From positions 208,695 through 272,694 of the forward strand of contig JACTAT010000309.1 of assembly GCA_014526335.1 (NCBI GenBank): DNA of 64,000 bases. The letters run 5' to 3'. Origin of the DNA: Chrysaora quinquecirrha. Its lineage: Eukaryota > Cnidaria > Scyphozoa > Semaeostomeae > Pelagiidae. Position 1 is the first letter of the stretch. Each line of letters begins with the position of its first letter. The translations under genes were made by a program, and so were the position numbers. Below the pieces are notes generated by a model. That model was not told where the DNA came from, did no database searches, and worked only from the letters and a program-made list of their open reading frames with translations. Positions 32,768-47,700 of the stretch are shown here, one piece after another.

Positions 32768-35700
32768 CTAAAAAACAAAAACCAGAATACTTATTGACAC
32801 TGTAAGGAATGGATTAGGTCGACCCAAGCCCTAGGTAATACAAAGGATCCCATTTCATACGCTGCTGCCCTAAATTCGGCTTGGCGTGACTCATACCCCT
32901 AACCCGAAGACAACGTGAACCCTCTAAATATTTTTATTTCATGGCAGGCGCTGGACAGAAATAGAGAGAGGACAGCTTTTAGGTCTTTGGTACAACTTTG
33001 TGGTATGACTGCTGCGATCATAAGCCTTCCATTGACGAGCATTATACCACCAGACCACACGATAGCATACCAGATCTGCATATTGTTATAAAATTGTACT
33101 TAATACCGTTATTTCATATGTATTGTACGTAATAAGAGAATTCATCAACCTTAACCTCCCTCAACCGCTACGCTGTTATTTCTAGAATGTGCCAAAGGGT
33201 TAAACCGGAACACTTGTCGTGGGACGAATGCAACCACAAGAGCTTGGCTACTTCGCGATTTCCGAGTAGACTACTGACTCTAAAAGCAGTAAGGGGGGAT
33301 CAGAGTAGGCAAGGGGTTTGGAGCTTCTTCTAAAATCTTGTTCGTGGTTGATGAACAAGCGGGAGTTGAAAAATCTAGAGTAGCGTATTATATGAAAGGA
33401 AGCATCCCTGAAAGCTGCAAATGGCTATTGATGAAGAGCTGCAGAGCCGTGAAACAGCATCAAATGAATAAAAATTTCTGCATTTTCTTTGCTCTTCTCT
33501 TTGCGATGGTCTTTGGGCAAAAGCCAATATGCGACCGTTTAAAAGTGGCAGGATGTGGGTATAAATAAAAGATTCGTGTTTGATTTTTAAGACTCAAGAG
33601 ATTTAGGGTTTCAATTTATGAACGAATACCAAGGCTTGCGGCTTGTGCTTGCCTTCTCTGTAAGGTTATGGTTTCTGTCCTGACAGGCTGGCACCAAATT
33701 TAGGCCTATTTTCATGCGAGCATCAAGTTGTATTCGTATTCTTATCCTCCGTAGCTATTTTGTCTCTCAGGCCATATACTAATCAAGTACCGACAAATAT
33801 TTGCAATAACTGCTGGTAAGCTTGTGATATTATTCAAGAAACTGCCTTTGAAGTTTAATCAGTTACTTTTTCAAGTGGGTGCTTAGCTTACATTCAACCC
33901 TGATCCAAACTCGAGGTCACCTCTCTCTTATCAGGTATAAAGCGTATGAAGATTTTGATACACACCTGCAGCCTCTGGTATTAGCAAGCCACACAAACAA
34001 AATAATGCACAATACTGCCAGTACTGGTATCAAGACATATAAAACAATCGCCCAGGTATCTAAAAGAGAAATAATCATTGGTAATAGCCGTATTGTCACC
34101 TAAATAATATTGCAGTTTTTTCAGTTTCGTCTCGTTAACGTTTGTTCATGTTTGTTCTTTGTGAATGGTGGCGAATTTGTGCCTTACCCATATTGCAGAT
34201 GCCACAAATCTCATCTTGTTTCGATACCCAATGTGTATGTGTCTGTCTTAATAAACCAACTATTCTTCAGATTCTTAAAAGAACAGAATTGGTGCATATT
34301 GATTACCTTTTTTCGCACTTGGTATATGATTGGTTATTTTACCAGGGCAAGTACCATTACATTCTTTTTTCTCTTCCAATGATTCAGTACATGGCCTGAT
34401 GTTACAGACACGAGTTCTCAATTGATATCCCATGCCACAAGTTTCATTGCACCTGCTCCATGTTGTCCAGTCTCCAACCGGCTTTCCTGGAAAGATAAGA
34501 TCATTTACCGCATTTGTATGCAGATATCAAGGGATACTCAAAGAAAAGAAGAAACGAAGATTTTATGCTTCCAGTTTGACTTGCTTATAAATGCATAGCA
34601 TGCATTAAGTAGTTATATTTACGTTTTGATAGCTTGCGGCGAAGCTTGTGGCATCAAAATTATCGAGAAAAGAGAAGATATCAGAGATCACATGGAAGTG
34701 TCATTCATTTACTTTTCTAAGAGACGAATAAAATGAAGAGATGCAACACAATCTATGGATGTTCTAGTTCTTGCAAGTGAGTAGAATCATGTGTGTGTGC
34801 ACCGAAATTTCTTGTCTTAGAATAGTGCTGGCCCAACTATCGGACACAACTGTAGTCTCACAATTTATATTGCTACACAGCATTCTTGTCACAAAAAACT
34901 GCAACCAACTCACCATATATAAAAACACCATATGTTGCTGTTGCTTTTGCCAACGTATTTTGCACATGACAATGATACCTCCCGTCGTTACCTTGCTCTA
35001 TTGCCAAACTGAATGACGTCCCATTTGCTATGACATCATCTCTCTCGTTTTTCGTCCAATATATTATTGGACTTGGAATGCCATAACCATTGCAAGTGCA
35101 ATTGAGTTTTTTCGCGTCAATCTGCTTGCATGTTGGCCGTAATGTTATGGTTGCAGGTACTAGAAAAATTTAAAGATCTTAACATTTCATGATGCTACGA
35201 TACAGGTATGAAAGTGAAGTAATTCAAAAAGTCATTTATGGTGCTGCAACAAGTATATTCTCACTGGTCCTTGCATATTTGTTTTCTCATACTATTATTA
35301 TCACTGACTGCTGAAGATTTTTCTGAAAAATTCATATCGTGTTAAATAGGAGAAATCGTGTAGCAAACGCTGCTGATCACATATTTCATGCAAAACGTAG
35401 AAGCAATCAGAGCGAAGTAAATTGGCGTGTACCATGTAGCATCTGCCAGACTTCATTTTATCGAAGAGATCAACAACAATCATCAATGCAAGCAAACGAA
35501 ATATAGTATCACATTAAGACACAGAGATTATGGCAGTTATCCAGTTGATGCGGACCTGCACCTTCTGCCCAAGACTAATTTGTTGAGAAGTGTGGACAAA
35601 ATTGTGATTCATGTTTCTTATCTTGATTGACACTTCCGGATCTTGATTGACACTTCCGGTTTGACATTCGTTACACTTGCTGCGTTTCGTTTGTTATGTT

Positions 35701-38700
35701 AATGAGCTTTAGTTTAGTTCTTACATGTGCTTGATACTTGATGCTTGATTATGATTCATGTTTTAGTAATTCTTACGCTGGAGTTTTACTCAAATCTTAT
35801 TATAATACTCTACAACGATAATCATGGGGATTCATTTACGGACCTTAGAAGGAGGAACAGCAGAGCTGCCTCTAGATTTGCGAAAGTTGTTACGACAAGA
35901 TTGAATCCACGGTTCTTAATAGTCAGCCAAACCTAACTCAGTTAGCCACACTACCTTAGAACATTGAACCTCAGATTTCTTTTAAAACACGACAATGCCG
36001 ACTGTCAAAACTTAGACATACTTCAGTTGTTAATCATAAGACTTGTCTCGTGACTTAATAGTTGTTCGTTTGTTTAGTTGAGAATCGTTGATCAAGTTGG
36101 GTTAGTATCGTTGAGATAGTTCATTTTGATATTATTCCATTCTAAGCCTTAGCCCCGGCCAAACGTACTGGACATGTTCGCTGAAGAAGTCCCAACATTG
36201 TTCAGTGTTGTTCAGTGTCGGCTGGCCAAACGCATTGATCATTCTGGTCATAGTCAATAGAAGTGAGGACTGGTCTGGAAGCCTATTGTCTTAACTCTTT
36301 GTCTCGATTTTAACGAGCCACGTGACCAAACTGAGGGGACGGGAATTGTTTGTCTGTTTGCGTTATGTACTGACTATCCTTGATTTCTCTGCGAAACTTG
36401 GCGTTTTTGATTTAAATATTATGCCCATTCAACTTTGCTTTAGTTTATTCACTGTACATAAACGTAATAATGATGGTTTAGATTGCTAGCTTTCGGGAAA
36501 GCACGCGGTCACTAGAATTGAGCAATTTCTTTTCTCTCGAATATACTGAAAATGTGAACATTTCAAATTTGTCTTTCCAAATTCACTGTTATTTTTCGTA
36601 CAGAGAATTGCGGAAATAAATCTTGGTTTGGAAAAAAATAGACCAAAGTAATTTATTCCTGATCGGGAGAATTTTGGCTAATATTTCCAGAAGGTTCTTG
36701 CATCAGCTGACGTCACTCTCTCGTTAAAGGATTTTTAGGGATTTCTATCGATTGAATATTTTCAGCCTCAAACTTTGAGCTCCAGCCAGGGGCTGTTCAC
36801 TCCCTTGAATCGCGTAGGCCTACATCTTTTGAAGAATAAAATTTTTTTTTTTTTTTTTATCACTTTCTTTAAAGTTGGTTACAAAAGTAGCTAATTTTAG
36901 CAGCTAATACAAACCAACTTTAAAAACGCTTAAAAAATTAAATCTAATACTATACGGAAATACTAGCAGCAAGCAAGCAAAGGTATTAATGGCAAAGATA
37001 ATTAAGATCTAAGTACATACACAAAAAGAACAACTGGATATAACACTACATACGAATACTTAATTTTTAACATTAATAAAGCCGATGTTGGGCATGAAAT
37101 CTATGCAAAGCCTACAGCTGCATAACGAAGCCTCTTTGTAGTTCTTTTTCAGGCATTGCTGAAAGCTTTGCACACTGTTGCTTGCCTTAGTTTCATTAGA
37201 TATAAGATTAGAACTGCCTCTGTACGTTAGGGTGTCCAGACCATATCTGTTTGTAGAAGGTCTGGTTATCTCAAAATGAGATGATCGAAGATTATACGTC
37301 GAAGTATGAGTGAGAAACAGCTCTTTCATGAAATCTGGATTTAAACTATTTAATGTTTTGAATATCTCAATAAGTAGTTTTTGAATGTTAAGTTGATGAA
37401 TAGTTAACGAACCATCTATATGTAGCAATTCGATAAAGTTCAGGGAATGGTTGTTAAAGGCTATTCTTAAAGCTCTTTCGTGTATAGAGTTAACTAAATT
37501 ATTGTTTTTCCTACTACAAAACATCCAGACTAGGGGGCAATAGTTAAACTGGGACATTACAAAAGTTTTCATAAGTAAGACCCTTTTCTCTGAAGTTAGG
37601 TATGGGGCTAACCTGGCTAAAGCACTGAGTTTTTTACCAGCATTTTTGCAGACTGATTTAATATGTTTATCAAAAGAAAGTTGCTTATCTAAGGTGACAC
37701 CTAGTAGTTTAGCTTCATTTACTTCTTCTACAGGATTGTCATTTATCTTTATTTCTGCTTTCTCGGGTCTATCATTTATACTTTCAATAATCATTAGTTT
37801 ACATTTGTCCCCATTTAAAACCATCGAGTTATTTTTAAACCATTTGTTCAGTTCTCTTATATCGTTACTTAAGGTATTTGTAATTAAATTAGTGTCCCTT
37901 CCTTTAACCCAGATTGTGTTATCATCGGCATAGTTGCATAACTCACTATGTTCAAGAAAGAGGAATATGTCGTTTATGAATATATTAAAGAAAAGAGGGC
38001 CAAGTACAGAGCCTTGTGGTACCCCTTGTTTTATCCTGGTCCATTCACTATAATTTGAATTTATTTTCACTCTCTGTTTTCGCTCCTGTAGATAACTTTT
38101 AACCAATTTCAGAGCACTCATATCAAAACCATAAGCATCGAGCTTAGCGATAAGTAGCTCATGAGGAAGGCAGTCGAAAGCTTTTGAAAGGTCCATGAGA
38201 ACCAAACCGTTTTTGAACTTCTGGTCCAAATTTCTCTTAAGATTTTCAGTTAATCTTATCAGAGCATGTTGGGTCCCATAGCCCTTTCGAAAGCCGCAGA
38301 GCAACGGGGAGAGTTTATCTTCCATATATTGATTTATTTGATTAGCCATTATCCGTTCAAAGATTTTTGAAGTCGATGGAAGAACACTAACTGGTCGATA
38401 GTTAGCTTTTGAAGTTGTGCTGTCCTTTTTGTGGATTGGCGATACGTCAGCACATTTAAGTTCTAATGGAAAATCACATTCATCAACACTTTTATTAAAC
38501 AGATATGCGAGATATGGAGTAATAAGATCAATAGATGTTTTAGAATTTTAGAGGGTATATCATCGGGTCCTGTTGCTTTTTAGTGTTTAACTTTGTTATT
38601 TCAATTTCGATCTCAAAATTATTAGTCTTATTGAAAATAAAAGGAGGAGTTGTTAGTTTACGTTTTTCCTTAATTTTCTGAATACTCGAATGATCTTTAT

Positions 38701-41700
38701 ATTTTTGAATTATTTCCAGGATATCATTAGTATCGTTTTCTGAGCAGCTCTTTAGACAATTATTTTTTGGCAAGTTAAGAGATTCTGTGATATTTATAAA
38801 ATAATCGTTCATAATCTCTGCAATTTCGTTATTACTGGAAATAATTTTATCATTTTCAACTAAGATAATTTTGTTATTCATTAAGGTTTTATTATTGAAA
38901 TGCGGTTTTATAGTGCGCCAAAATTCTTTACAGTCTTTTACAAAATCGATGTTTAAGTTACGATAGTAATCTCTTTTTGTTTTTCGACTTAGCTTCACGC
39001 ATTGATTTCTTAGTTCTTTATATTTCTCCCAATTTTCAGTTGATCTTTCTTTGTAAAATTTGTTTTTTGCTTTTGACCTTGCCATTATAAGTTTCTTTAA
39101 CTGTCTGTTTATGAAAGGAGCGTTATTTGCTCTTATCATTTTCTGTTTTAAGGGTGCATGATCTTGAAGAGTGTCAGAAAGAATCTTTGAGAACATGCCG
39201 TAGTTTAAGTTTGTTGAGCTATAATAATTTAATTTGCTGCCTAAGTCTTCTTTGAAGGCTTCTGTATTAAAGTTTTTATAGTCTCGATACTTGAGTTTAA
39301 TTGGCTCAGCTTTGTTTATGTGAGTCTTAAGTACTGTCGCTGTTAATTTATGGAAATCAGAGAGCCCAGTTTCAACAGTTATTGTGTTATTGAAACTATA
39401 TTTTTTATTTGTCAGAATAAGATCAATGCATTTAGGGATGTTACTTTTAAAGCATGTTGGTTCTTTGACAAGATTATAGAGATCATATGCCTTCATGAAA
39501 TTTTCAAGTGTCTGATTTGCCGGTTCTACATTAAAATCCCCTAATACTATAAGATTGTCGTTGAATGTCAGGAGGTAGTCTAATGCTTTTCCTAACTCAT
39601 CTAAAAAGTATTTGCTATCTTGGTTTGGGGGATGGTAAATACCAATACATAGCCACTTTTGCTTTCGAAGGTTTAGTTCAACAGTTATCACTTCCATATC
39701 ATTTGGCAGAGTATTGACAGAAAGTTGACGAGATGGAATATCATCATTCACATAAAGCAGTAAGCCCCCGCCACCTATTTTTCTGTCCCTGCGATATGGT
39801 TTTGTATAACCTTTGCAAGCAAATTGAGCATCTGGAAAGGTATTATCTATTTTTGTTTCTGATATCAATAGGATATCCAGATTGGAGTCTATGATACTCA
39901 TAAGGGCACCAAATTTGTTAGGTATAGAATTGATATTGATATGCCCAATAGACATGCACTTTGGGTTTTTTTAACTTAAGGGTTTTTAGTTGATCTTCTG
40001 GATTATCTGTGTTTCCATCATTTAAATCACAATTTTGTGAGCTATTGGTATTGCTATCCAAAATAGAATTATCAAAATCACTTACTTTCTCATTGTGTAG
40101 ATCATTGTTGGAATTGTTGGTATTTGATGATATTGTAGTTGAAGAGCAACCTAGTCAAACATTTGGTTGGAAAGTTGTTGGGAAAGCTGTTTTTACAGAG
40201 TCAATAATATTTTTAGCAAGTTTAGATGTTCCAGGTTTGTTAAGATGAAGCCCACTATTGTTCAAATCAGAGAATGTTATATTATCATTGTCTATAAAAA
40301 TTATTTCTTTTTTGGTGCACAGGTCTTTTAGGAGATTGTTGGCTTTATAAATTTCTTGGTTTAAGTGGGTATTGTCTTGTCGATGGATGATGCTTGATAT
40401 GAAAACTTTGGTGTTTGGTGACTGGGAGGAAACTGTGTTGGCCAGGTTGATGATATTGGACGATATTCTTTCAGCATTCTGCTCTCTCAGGTCATTGGTG
40501 CCTCCATGTATGATAATGCCATCAGGGGATCTTTGAATACTTGGAATGATGTGGTGAGATAGGTCATTTGTTGTGGCTCCTGATATGCTGATGGATTTGA
40601 AGGAGGATGTTCTTGGCAACATTTTATATGGTTGAAGTCCCTTTGTCATGGAATCTCCAACCACATAAATTGTTTTCTTTAGTGAACTTGAGGGGTGTTT
40701 TGGAAGTGTTTGATGATTGGGTTGATGATGATTTGGTATGGTGTTGGTTGGTGGTTTGTTTTGGTGTGGAATAGTTTGAGGCTTTGATGCGGTGTTTGTG
40801 TTTGTTGTTTGTTTGAATGGATTTTGATGAATATGATTCTCAGATAGAGGTTGATAGAAGTTTTGATGTTGGAAGTTTGGAGTAGGTGATTGGGTAGGAG
40901 GTAGGGCATGCTTTTTTGTTGGAGGTAGGGCATGCTTTTTTGCTTCTTCGAAATCTAGTGTGGTGATCGATTCGGGTAGAGCGCTTTCGAAAAGAGAAAA
41001 GCGGGCGAAAAATAGGAACGAGTAAACGATATGCGAATAATGGTTTTTACTCTATAAAGTCTAATTTTAGTTTTTGGATGGCTTTGCTGCATTTTCTTAT
41101 TCAATTTATTAATTGTAGCTACAATAGAGCTTGTAAGACTGACTATTTCCCTGCTTAAAAAGAAATAGCGGAACTCTCCTAGCGGAAATTTTGCTCTGAT
41201 TCTTATTTCTTGGCATCGGGAGAGACGTCTTTAGTACAGAAGAACGATCCCATTCAGGAGAAATTAGCTTATATCCGCAGCCGAGTTGAACTGCTTATCA
41301 TACGTGATGTTGCACTTATCTTCATCCAAGAATTTGAATGATAAACTGAACATTTCTCGTCGTTCCTGATCTTTCCTAGCGTTTTCTGCAGTCGATTCTC
41401 GAACGCTGTCCCCTCAGTTTGATCACATGACCATAATAATTTGCGCGTTCAAGTTGTGCAGCCGAATTCAATAGAACAAAAGAAATTATGACAATAGGTT
41501 TCCAGACCAGTCCTCACTTCTATTGACTATGTTCTGGTGAACATATTTGACTGAACACTTGAAGGAGCCTTTGTCAAATGCATTGTTAGACCACCATGTT
41601 AATTGATGATTTTTTCAATGGAGGCGATATAGTGCACTGAACATCTGCAGAACAAAGTAGTTAGCACCTTGAACAATCGAAATTTTTCAATCCTCCTGAC

Positions 41701-44700
41701 ATTTTTGCTCGCAATCAAATTTTACTGAATAACACTGAGCAACTCCCAACAGCACTAAACAAGTCCGAACATGTTCAGTGAACAAGTGCAGTACGTTTAG
41801 CCGGGGCTTTAACTTTTTGCTATGTTTATTGCTGATTTTCAAAAGACCTATACTTCCAGATCAAAGAAGATGTCAACCAGAAGTCAGATCTGTTTGAAAG
41901 ACCAAATACAAGCCTGATCGAAATATCATTAGCAATATCTATATCATATCACTTTGAGGTAAATAAGCAAGCAGCGTCAGAAAGCACAACAAACCTTGAA
42001 CATGCAGTATAAATGTGACGCTTTCTCCAGAACCCAGTTCATTTATTGGGGTACAGTAATAAACACCAGAAGATGATTCCTAGATAAAAACATATACATT
42101 TTCATAAGACGACAACCTTGCTTTTATTTAGCACAGTTTTTGCATGACTTATAGGTTGTCTACACATCGCAGAACGAGTTTTTGGCACAAACTCGTTCGT
42201 TAGCTGGCACGTGCAAAAGAAACGGCAGCAAGAATAATCTGAAAGCTCCATCTTTTAAGCGTGACTGTACAAACTGTTTCCCTTGATTATTTTTGCCTGC
42301 ATTTATCTAACAAAGCTGTGCCATCTTACCCAAGATCGAAGTTATTCTGTGAAGCTAATTTTGCCGTTGCATTATTGTTACTGCATCAGCAAATTGGATG
42401 GAAAAACTAAGCGCATAAGTAAAGCACATACGCCAAGAACCAAAGCAATACCTGGACAGACTGAATTGATAAAGTCGATGCACTCTCAGACAGTAAAATA
42501 CCATTTTTCGTCCAGTTGTATCTTACGACTGGTGGATTAGCATCAGTTTTGCAACTTATTTGAACCTCTTGAGATATGTTTGCAGTGATATTTGAAGCAG
42601 CAACAAGAACTGTTGGTTTGTCTGCAATTGAAAAGCCCTAGGTCATGAAAGGTCAAGGCAAAACTCAACAAAGCAAAGGTCATCAATTCAAAGGTCGTCA
42701 GTTGTAATTCAAAGGTCAAAATTGCGATAAACAGCGGAATCATTTTCGGGCATACTTAAAGGTTTTTCGTCTGACACTCCTCAGAGTATGAACGTCAGAA
42801 ACAGACCTAAACAATAGACTAAGGCGGAATTTATAACCAGATGCGGCTCTAAATGCATCAATCAGAAAGAATGAAAAGCTGAATTGGCTTTGTGTTTTAA
42901 ACACCAATCAGCTGGTCGCAGTAGCGTAGCCAAGGGGGGGCAAGGGGGGGCGGTCGCCCCCCCAATAGTTGAAAAGTTGGTGTTTTAGAAAAGTCTATTT
43001 CTGCAATAAAATCAGTGGGGGGGGGGGGGGTAAGAGAAATTCTAACAACCTTTGGGCAATAAATATTTTTCAATGTCGAAAAAGAGTAGATATATCATCC
43101 CACCTCACCTGCTCTGTTCCAGGAAAATGTTCTACAGCTAATGTTATGCGGCAACTAACGCCACATGTTTACTATTGTTCAACTCACACCCCTCCTTTCG
43201 CAATAGGTCTCGATGTGTGAATGGTTCTAAAGGTACGGACCTTTCTTGTGTTTTTACGATCCCGTCGGACAGATTTAAAGTTTATTCAAAAGACCTCCCT
43301 AGCGTATTCTTGCTGTGGTGAAAAGTGAAAACGTCAATCTCCTTTCTCTCGTTCTCGAAATGAAACGAAATAGAACGAAAAGGCAAAACCACGAGAAGAT
43401 TAGTAGAGTAAACGAAAGATCAAACAACACAGTGCATGTTAGATAAACGTGGAATGAAAATTTTCACCGCTTCGTATAAGTATTCTTGGCTGGAATGTTC
43501 TACATAAAAAGAAAGCAAGTGTTTCCAACAAACAGGTGAGGTGAGATGTCTTCGGATATCCAGTACGTATGTAACACAACACAATCGGCAAGCAAAAAAA
43601 TATGCATTCTATGCGACACTAGAGGTTGGAAAATGAAAATTTTCCCGGAGGAAGAATACCCCCGGACCCCCCTAGTTTTGTGTGCCTCCCATTAATCAAT
43701 TTGAGACTATTTCCATGTTTTCATAGGTACTAAAAACGCATGGTAACAAATTTTGTGTTTACACCGTGGTATTTGGTAGCTTTCATGAATTTCAATGGTT
43801 TAAGAACAATTTTTTCTGGCATAGCAAAGCAATAGACGCTGCTGTCATGAAATTATTGTGAAAAGCAAGAATTATCCAGCATATTTTCTCCGTTTGAAAG
43901 CCCGTCAAATCTCTTTTCTAGAGGGCTGTTTTACGACCTGTAGAAGGTCATGGCCCCCGGACCCCCTTGATTTTTGGTCTTTTGCCCCCCCAAAGCCAAG
44001 ACCATGGCTACGCCACTGGCTGGTCGGATACAGCGGGAAGACCAATAGAATTATTTGAAGAGTTGAGGTGAGAAAACGAACTCTTTCTGTCTACACACAA
44101 CCGGCCTTTTGGTTTTGATGTAGACAGATTCCAAAACCCCTAAGTGAAACAAAGATCTTGCTTTGCCAATGATTCCGCTGTGGATCGCAATTTTAAAGTT
44201 CTATACAACTCGAAGACAATTCAAAGGTCGTAGTTTAATGCCCATCGCTCCATCAAATGGCCGATAAATGAATATACACATTGCAAACGAAATTCACTTG
44301 GTAGATGGCTTGCGGATATCAAGGCAAATATACAACTACACAGCAATTTAAATTCTAACTAGAAAGTCAAAATCTATCTAGCTTGTGTAAATCTTCCGCC
44401 TGGGCCACAAGCCGAGTTTTTACAACGAATACTCAAGGTACTGAATTGTTTGAACGAAGGATATTTCAGTTGCATATCGGCTACTTGGCTAAATGATTAC
44501 TGATCCCATTCCAAGACCATGCCATCTTTGGTACTACAGTCAATGAAACTTAAGCTATTAGTCTTGCAGCCTCAACAATCGCTATAATTGTGAGAGATTC
44601 TGGTCGGAGAAAAGGAGTCGAACTAGCCTGCCGTTGGGCTAGGGATTGAAAAAGCCTTGTGCATTCCACCACACTCCACACTACCCCGCCCGTCAATACA

Positions 44701-47700
44701 GTTATGATGACATGAAAAATGGCCATGAAAACCAAATGGGCGCAAAAAAATTTAGACGTCATTCATCGTTTCCTTGTTGCGAACTTGAGTTCTCCCATTA
44801 CACGCAAGAGCAGTAATATTTTGTACCACCCTGCTCTCTGCTGCAGCAGCTGTTCTTCGTTTTGATCTAATTTTTCTCTATTTTACTATCGTGGCGCTGT
44901 AGTCTATTTGAATTTTGCAGGCAAAACTCTGAAACAAGTCATAGTTATACATCTCTAAATCAAGACCGTGAATAAAAAAGATGTTTATTGTGTTCATGGT
45001 GTTTACTTACACTGAACATTAAGACTGAATGTTTGACTCTTGCTCCCGGCTTTGTTGGTAGCTTTACATTCGTATTCGGCTGTATCGTTCTTAGTAACTT
45101 CGCTGATCATTAGTTTACTCTGCAGGACAGTGCGTGTTTTAGAGGAGACAATTGTTGATACTGGAACAGGAGATAACTTCTTGTCTCCTTTGTACCATTG
45201 CACAATTGGGGGAGGATGACCTTCAACAATGCATTCAAAGCTAACATTTTGTGATTTCAATCTTTTTGTTTGTCCTGTTGAGTTGGACAGGAAATCTGGC
45301 CCATCTACGATAAGAACAAATATTCAGATTATATTATGAACGTCTATCATCGTGTGAACGGCATAAGGGCGTCCCTATATATTCACAGTTATAAACAGTC
45401 TTTGAGCTACTGTACAAAACTTCATAATTGCGCATAATAGCGGGAACATCTTTGGAAATACTTAAACGTTTTTTCGTCTGACACTCGTCAGACTATAAAC
45501 GCCAGAAACAGACAGAAACAATTGACTAAGGCGGAATTTATATCCAGATGCGGACCGACATGCATCAATCATAAAGTTGAAGCTGGATTGTGATTGAATT
45601 TGTGTTTTGATCACCAATCAGTACTTGGGATACAGTGTGATGACCTGTTGAACTAATTTAGGTTTCAAAGTGAGAAAATAAACTCTGGTTGGTGTTCAAA
45701 ATAAAATGCTAATCCAGCTTCACCTTTCTGATTGATGCTTATGTGTGCATTTCGGACCGCATCTGGGTACAAATTCTGTTTCGAACTTTTATACTCTGAT
45801 GAGTGTCACAAAAATGTGACCCAAACACAAACCAGCATCTAATTCTTATTGGATTCCAAATGTCCCCTTTTTGTCACTTACTTAGACAAATAAAGCTTTC
45901 CTTGAAAAATCGAAGTCAAAAGAAAAAACAAACTTACACCAGACATTGATAATTACACTTTTCATGTCACTGCCGATGATGTTTGATGCGTTACATTGAT
46001 AAACACCATGGTCTTTTCTTTTGACGCCATCTTTGAATTCGAGTCTACTCCTCAGAAAACTCCCTGCATCGTTTGATTCGATTATAGTTGTTGTAATGTT
46101 ACTTGTAAGAGTAACTTTATCTCTTAGCCATTGGATAACTGGCATCGGGTTAGCATCAGCAAGGCATTCTAAGAAGTATGGCTTGCTTGATTCTGTTACA
46201 TTCTCAATGAATCCAAATGTTGATGTAATTCTCGGGGCATCTGTTAAAAAATGAAATGTGACAGAGTATCTATTTTACCAAACTAAGAAATGAATTAGGT
46301 CAATCTCCGCTTTTGCTCCGCTTCTGTATGTGCATCGCTTTGAATATATAGATAGCTCAGAATCAAGCATTGCCCACACTGCACAGCATTTGAATATGTA
46401 CAAAGCTGCACAAAGAAAGTTTAATTTTGCACTAGTTCTTAAAAATTAAAAATCCGTGGGTTTATTTATTGCTGCCGTAAAATTTGTGTGTTGATGTGTT
46501 ACATTGCTCGGAATCCATTTGAAGAATTTCTTGGATATTTTCTCTATTATCTGGGATGTAAGACTTCGAAAATAGAGTTCAAGTGTCGAAAACAATTCAG
46601 TTCACAGGACACCCAAATGGGTTAATAGATGTTTCAGTTTTTCTTGACTTGTCTTGTTGTGGCAGATCGCATTCTTAAGAATGAAATAAAATCGTTACTT
46701 TTCGTCAAGAAAACCATTTTTGTTTTTGTCCTATTCGCTCTGTCGTGTCTTTCATTGTAAAACCAACTAAATGCCTCCTCGCTCATTATTATTTTGAAAG
46801 AGAGGCGACTGCCGTTAATTTGTACGTTTTTGATCGTCTGGTTATGTTTAGCTTGAAACCTCGATAGTAATATTCATTCATATACATTCAAATTCTGCAG
46901 ATTACAGCGTATGATATTCATAAACATAAACAAGAACATCGTAAACCTACATTGTACGACGATCACGAACTCTTGTTGCACTGTTTCTATTTCATTTGTA
47001 GCTTTGCAAGTGTAGTTTCCAGTATGATTCATATTAACATCAGAAAGGTAAATTGTAGATGTGGTAACAGAATGAAACTGGTCTTGGGATTGAACTGTAT
47101 TTTTTATTACAGATCTTCCGCTACTTGACACTAGATTGTCTTTGTAATGCCATGAAATGGTTGCTGATGGGTTGCTCTTGACTGTGCAATGTAATGTGAT
47201 ATTCTTGGATATTGCTAACACAGTCGGAGTCTGTGACACAGACATAAAGGTTGGTTTATCTGGAAGAGATAAAATTTATATTTAAACACAAAAAAATTGC
47301 TGTGTTGAAAAATTTGCTGTGTTGAAAAAGAACTATTTCAATAAAAACTTGAAAATGTTGGTTATTGTTGTTGGAAGAAGGTATTGCTGTTGCTCACATT
47401 AATACCATAGTTAATTATATTCATATTCACATTCACATTCATATTCATATTCATATTCCTATTCATATTCATTTGATATTGATATTGATATTGATATTGA
47501 TATTGATATTGATATTGATATTGATATTGATATTGATATTGATATTGATATTGATATTGATATTGATATTGATATTGATATTGATATTGATATTGATATT
47601 GATGCTTGTATATGTATTGTTTTTGATATCGGTCTTTGTATTGGTGTTGGTATTGGGATTAGTATAAGTATTGGTATTGGTATTTGTATTGGTATTGGTA

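Larger units (their letters stand above)
36841..41051 (-). mobile_element. Non-LTR retrotransposon (LINE): SGNH esterase, endonuclease, RT
   Basis: On the minus strand, in order: a 5-prime-truncated ORF with an SGNH/GDSL-type esterase domain, an APE-type endonuclease, a reverse transcriptase with YADD, and a poly(A) tail (poly-T at about 36841-36859 on the plus strand). An esterase domain upstream of EN-RT is known from the CR1 group, but the long poly(A) is not typical of CR1. I assign only the CR1/L2/Jockey-type superfamily. The copy is dead: one in-frame stop and three frame changes, all one-base length differences in or next to homopolymer runs. Confidence 0.92.
36151..41808. mobile_element. 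Long-TIR element hosting the LINE
   Basis: The ends are AGCCCCGGCCAAACGTACTG (36151) and its near reverse complement (ending 41808). Inverted similarity continues inward for about 250 bp, with shared GAAGTGAGGACTGGTCTGGA and ACCAAACTGAGGGGACGG-like words. The LINE sits between the arms. A clear target duplication was not resolved, and no transposase remains visible, so the element is probably a foldback or MITE-like host. Confidence 0.7.

Noticed and set aside
36841..41051. Esterase frame as a host lipase or acetylhydrolase gene
   Set aside because: It is directly upstream of LINE endonuclease and RT on the same strand with a 3-prime poly(A), so it belongs to the retrotransposon.
32407..45304. 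Possibility that the Ig region is two genes, with the 3-prime one ending near exon 13
   Set aside because: There is only one signal peptide exon and one TM exon, and every junction keeps compatible phase across the LINE-bearing intron.
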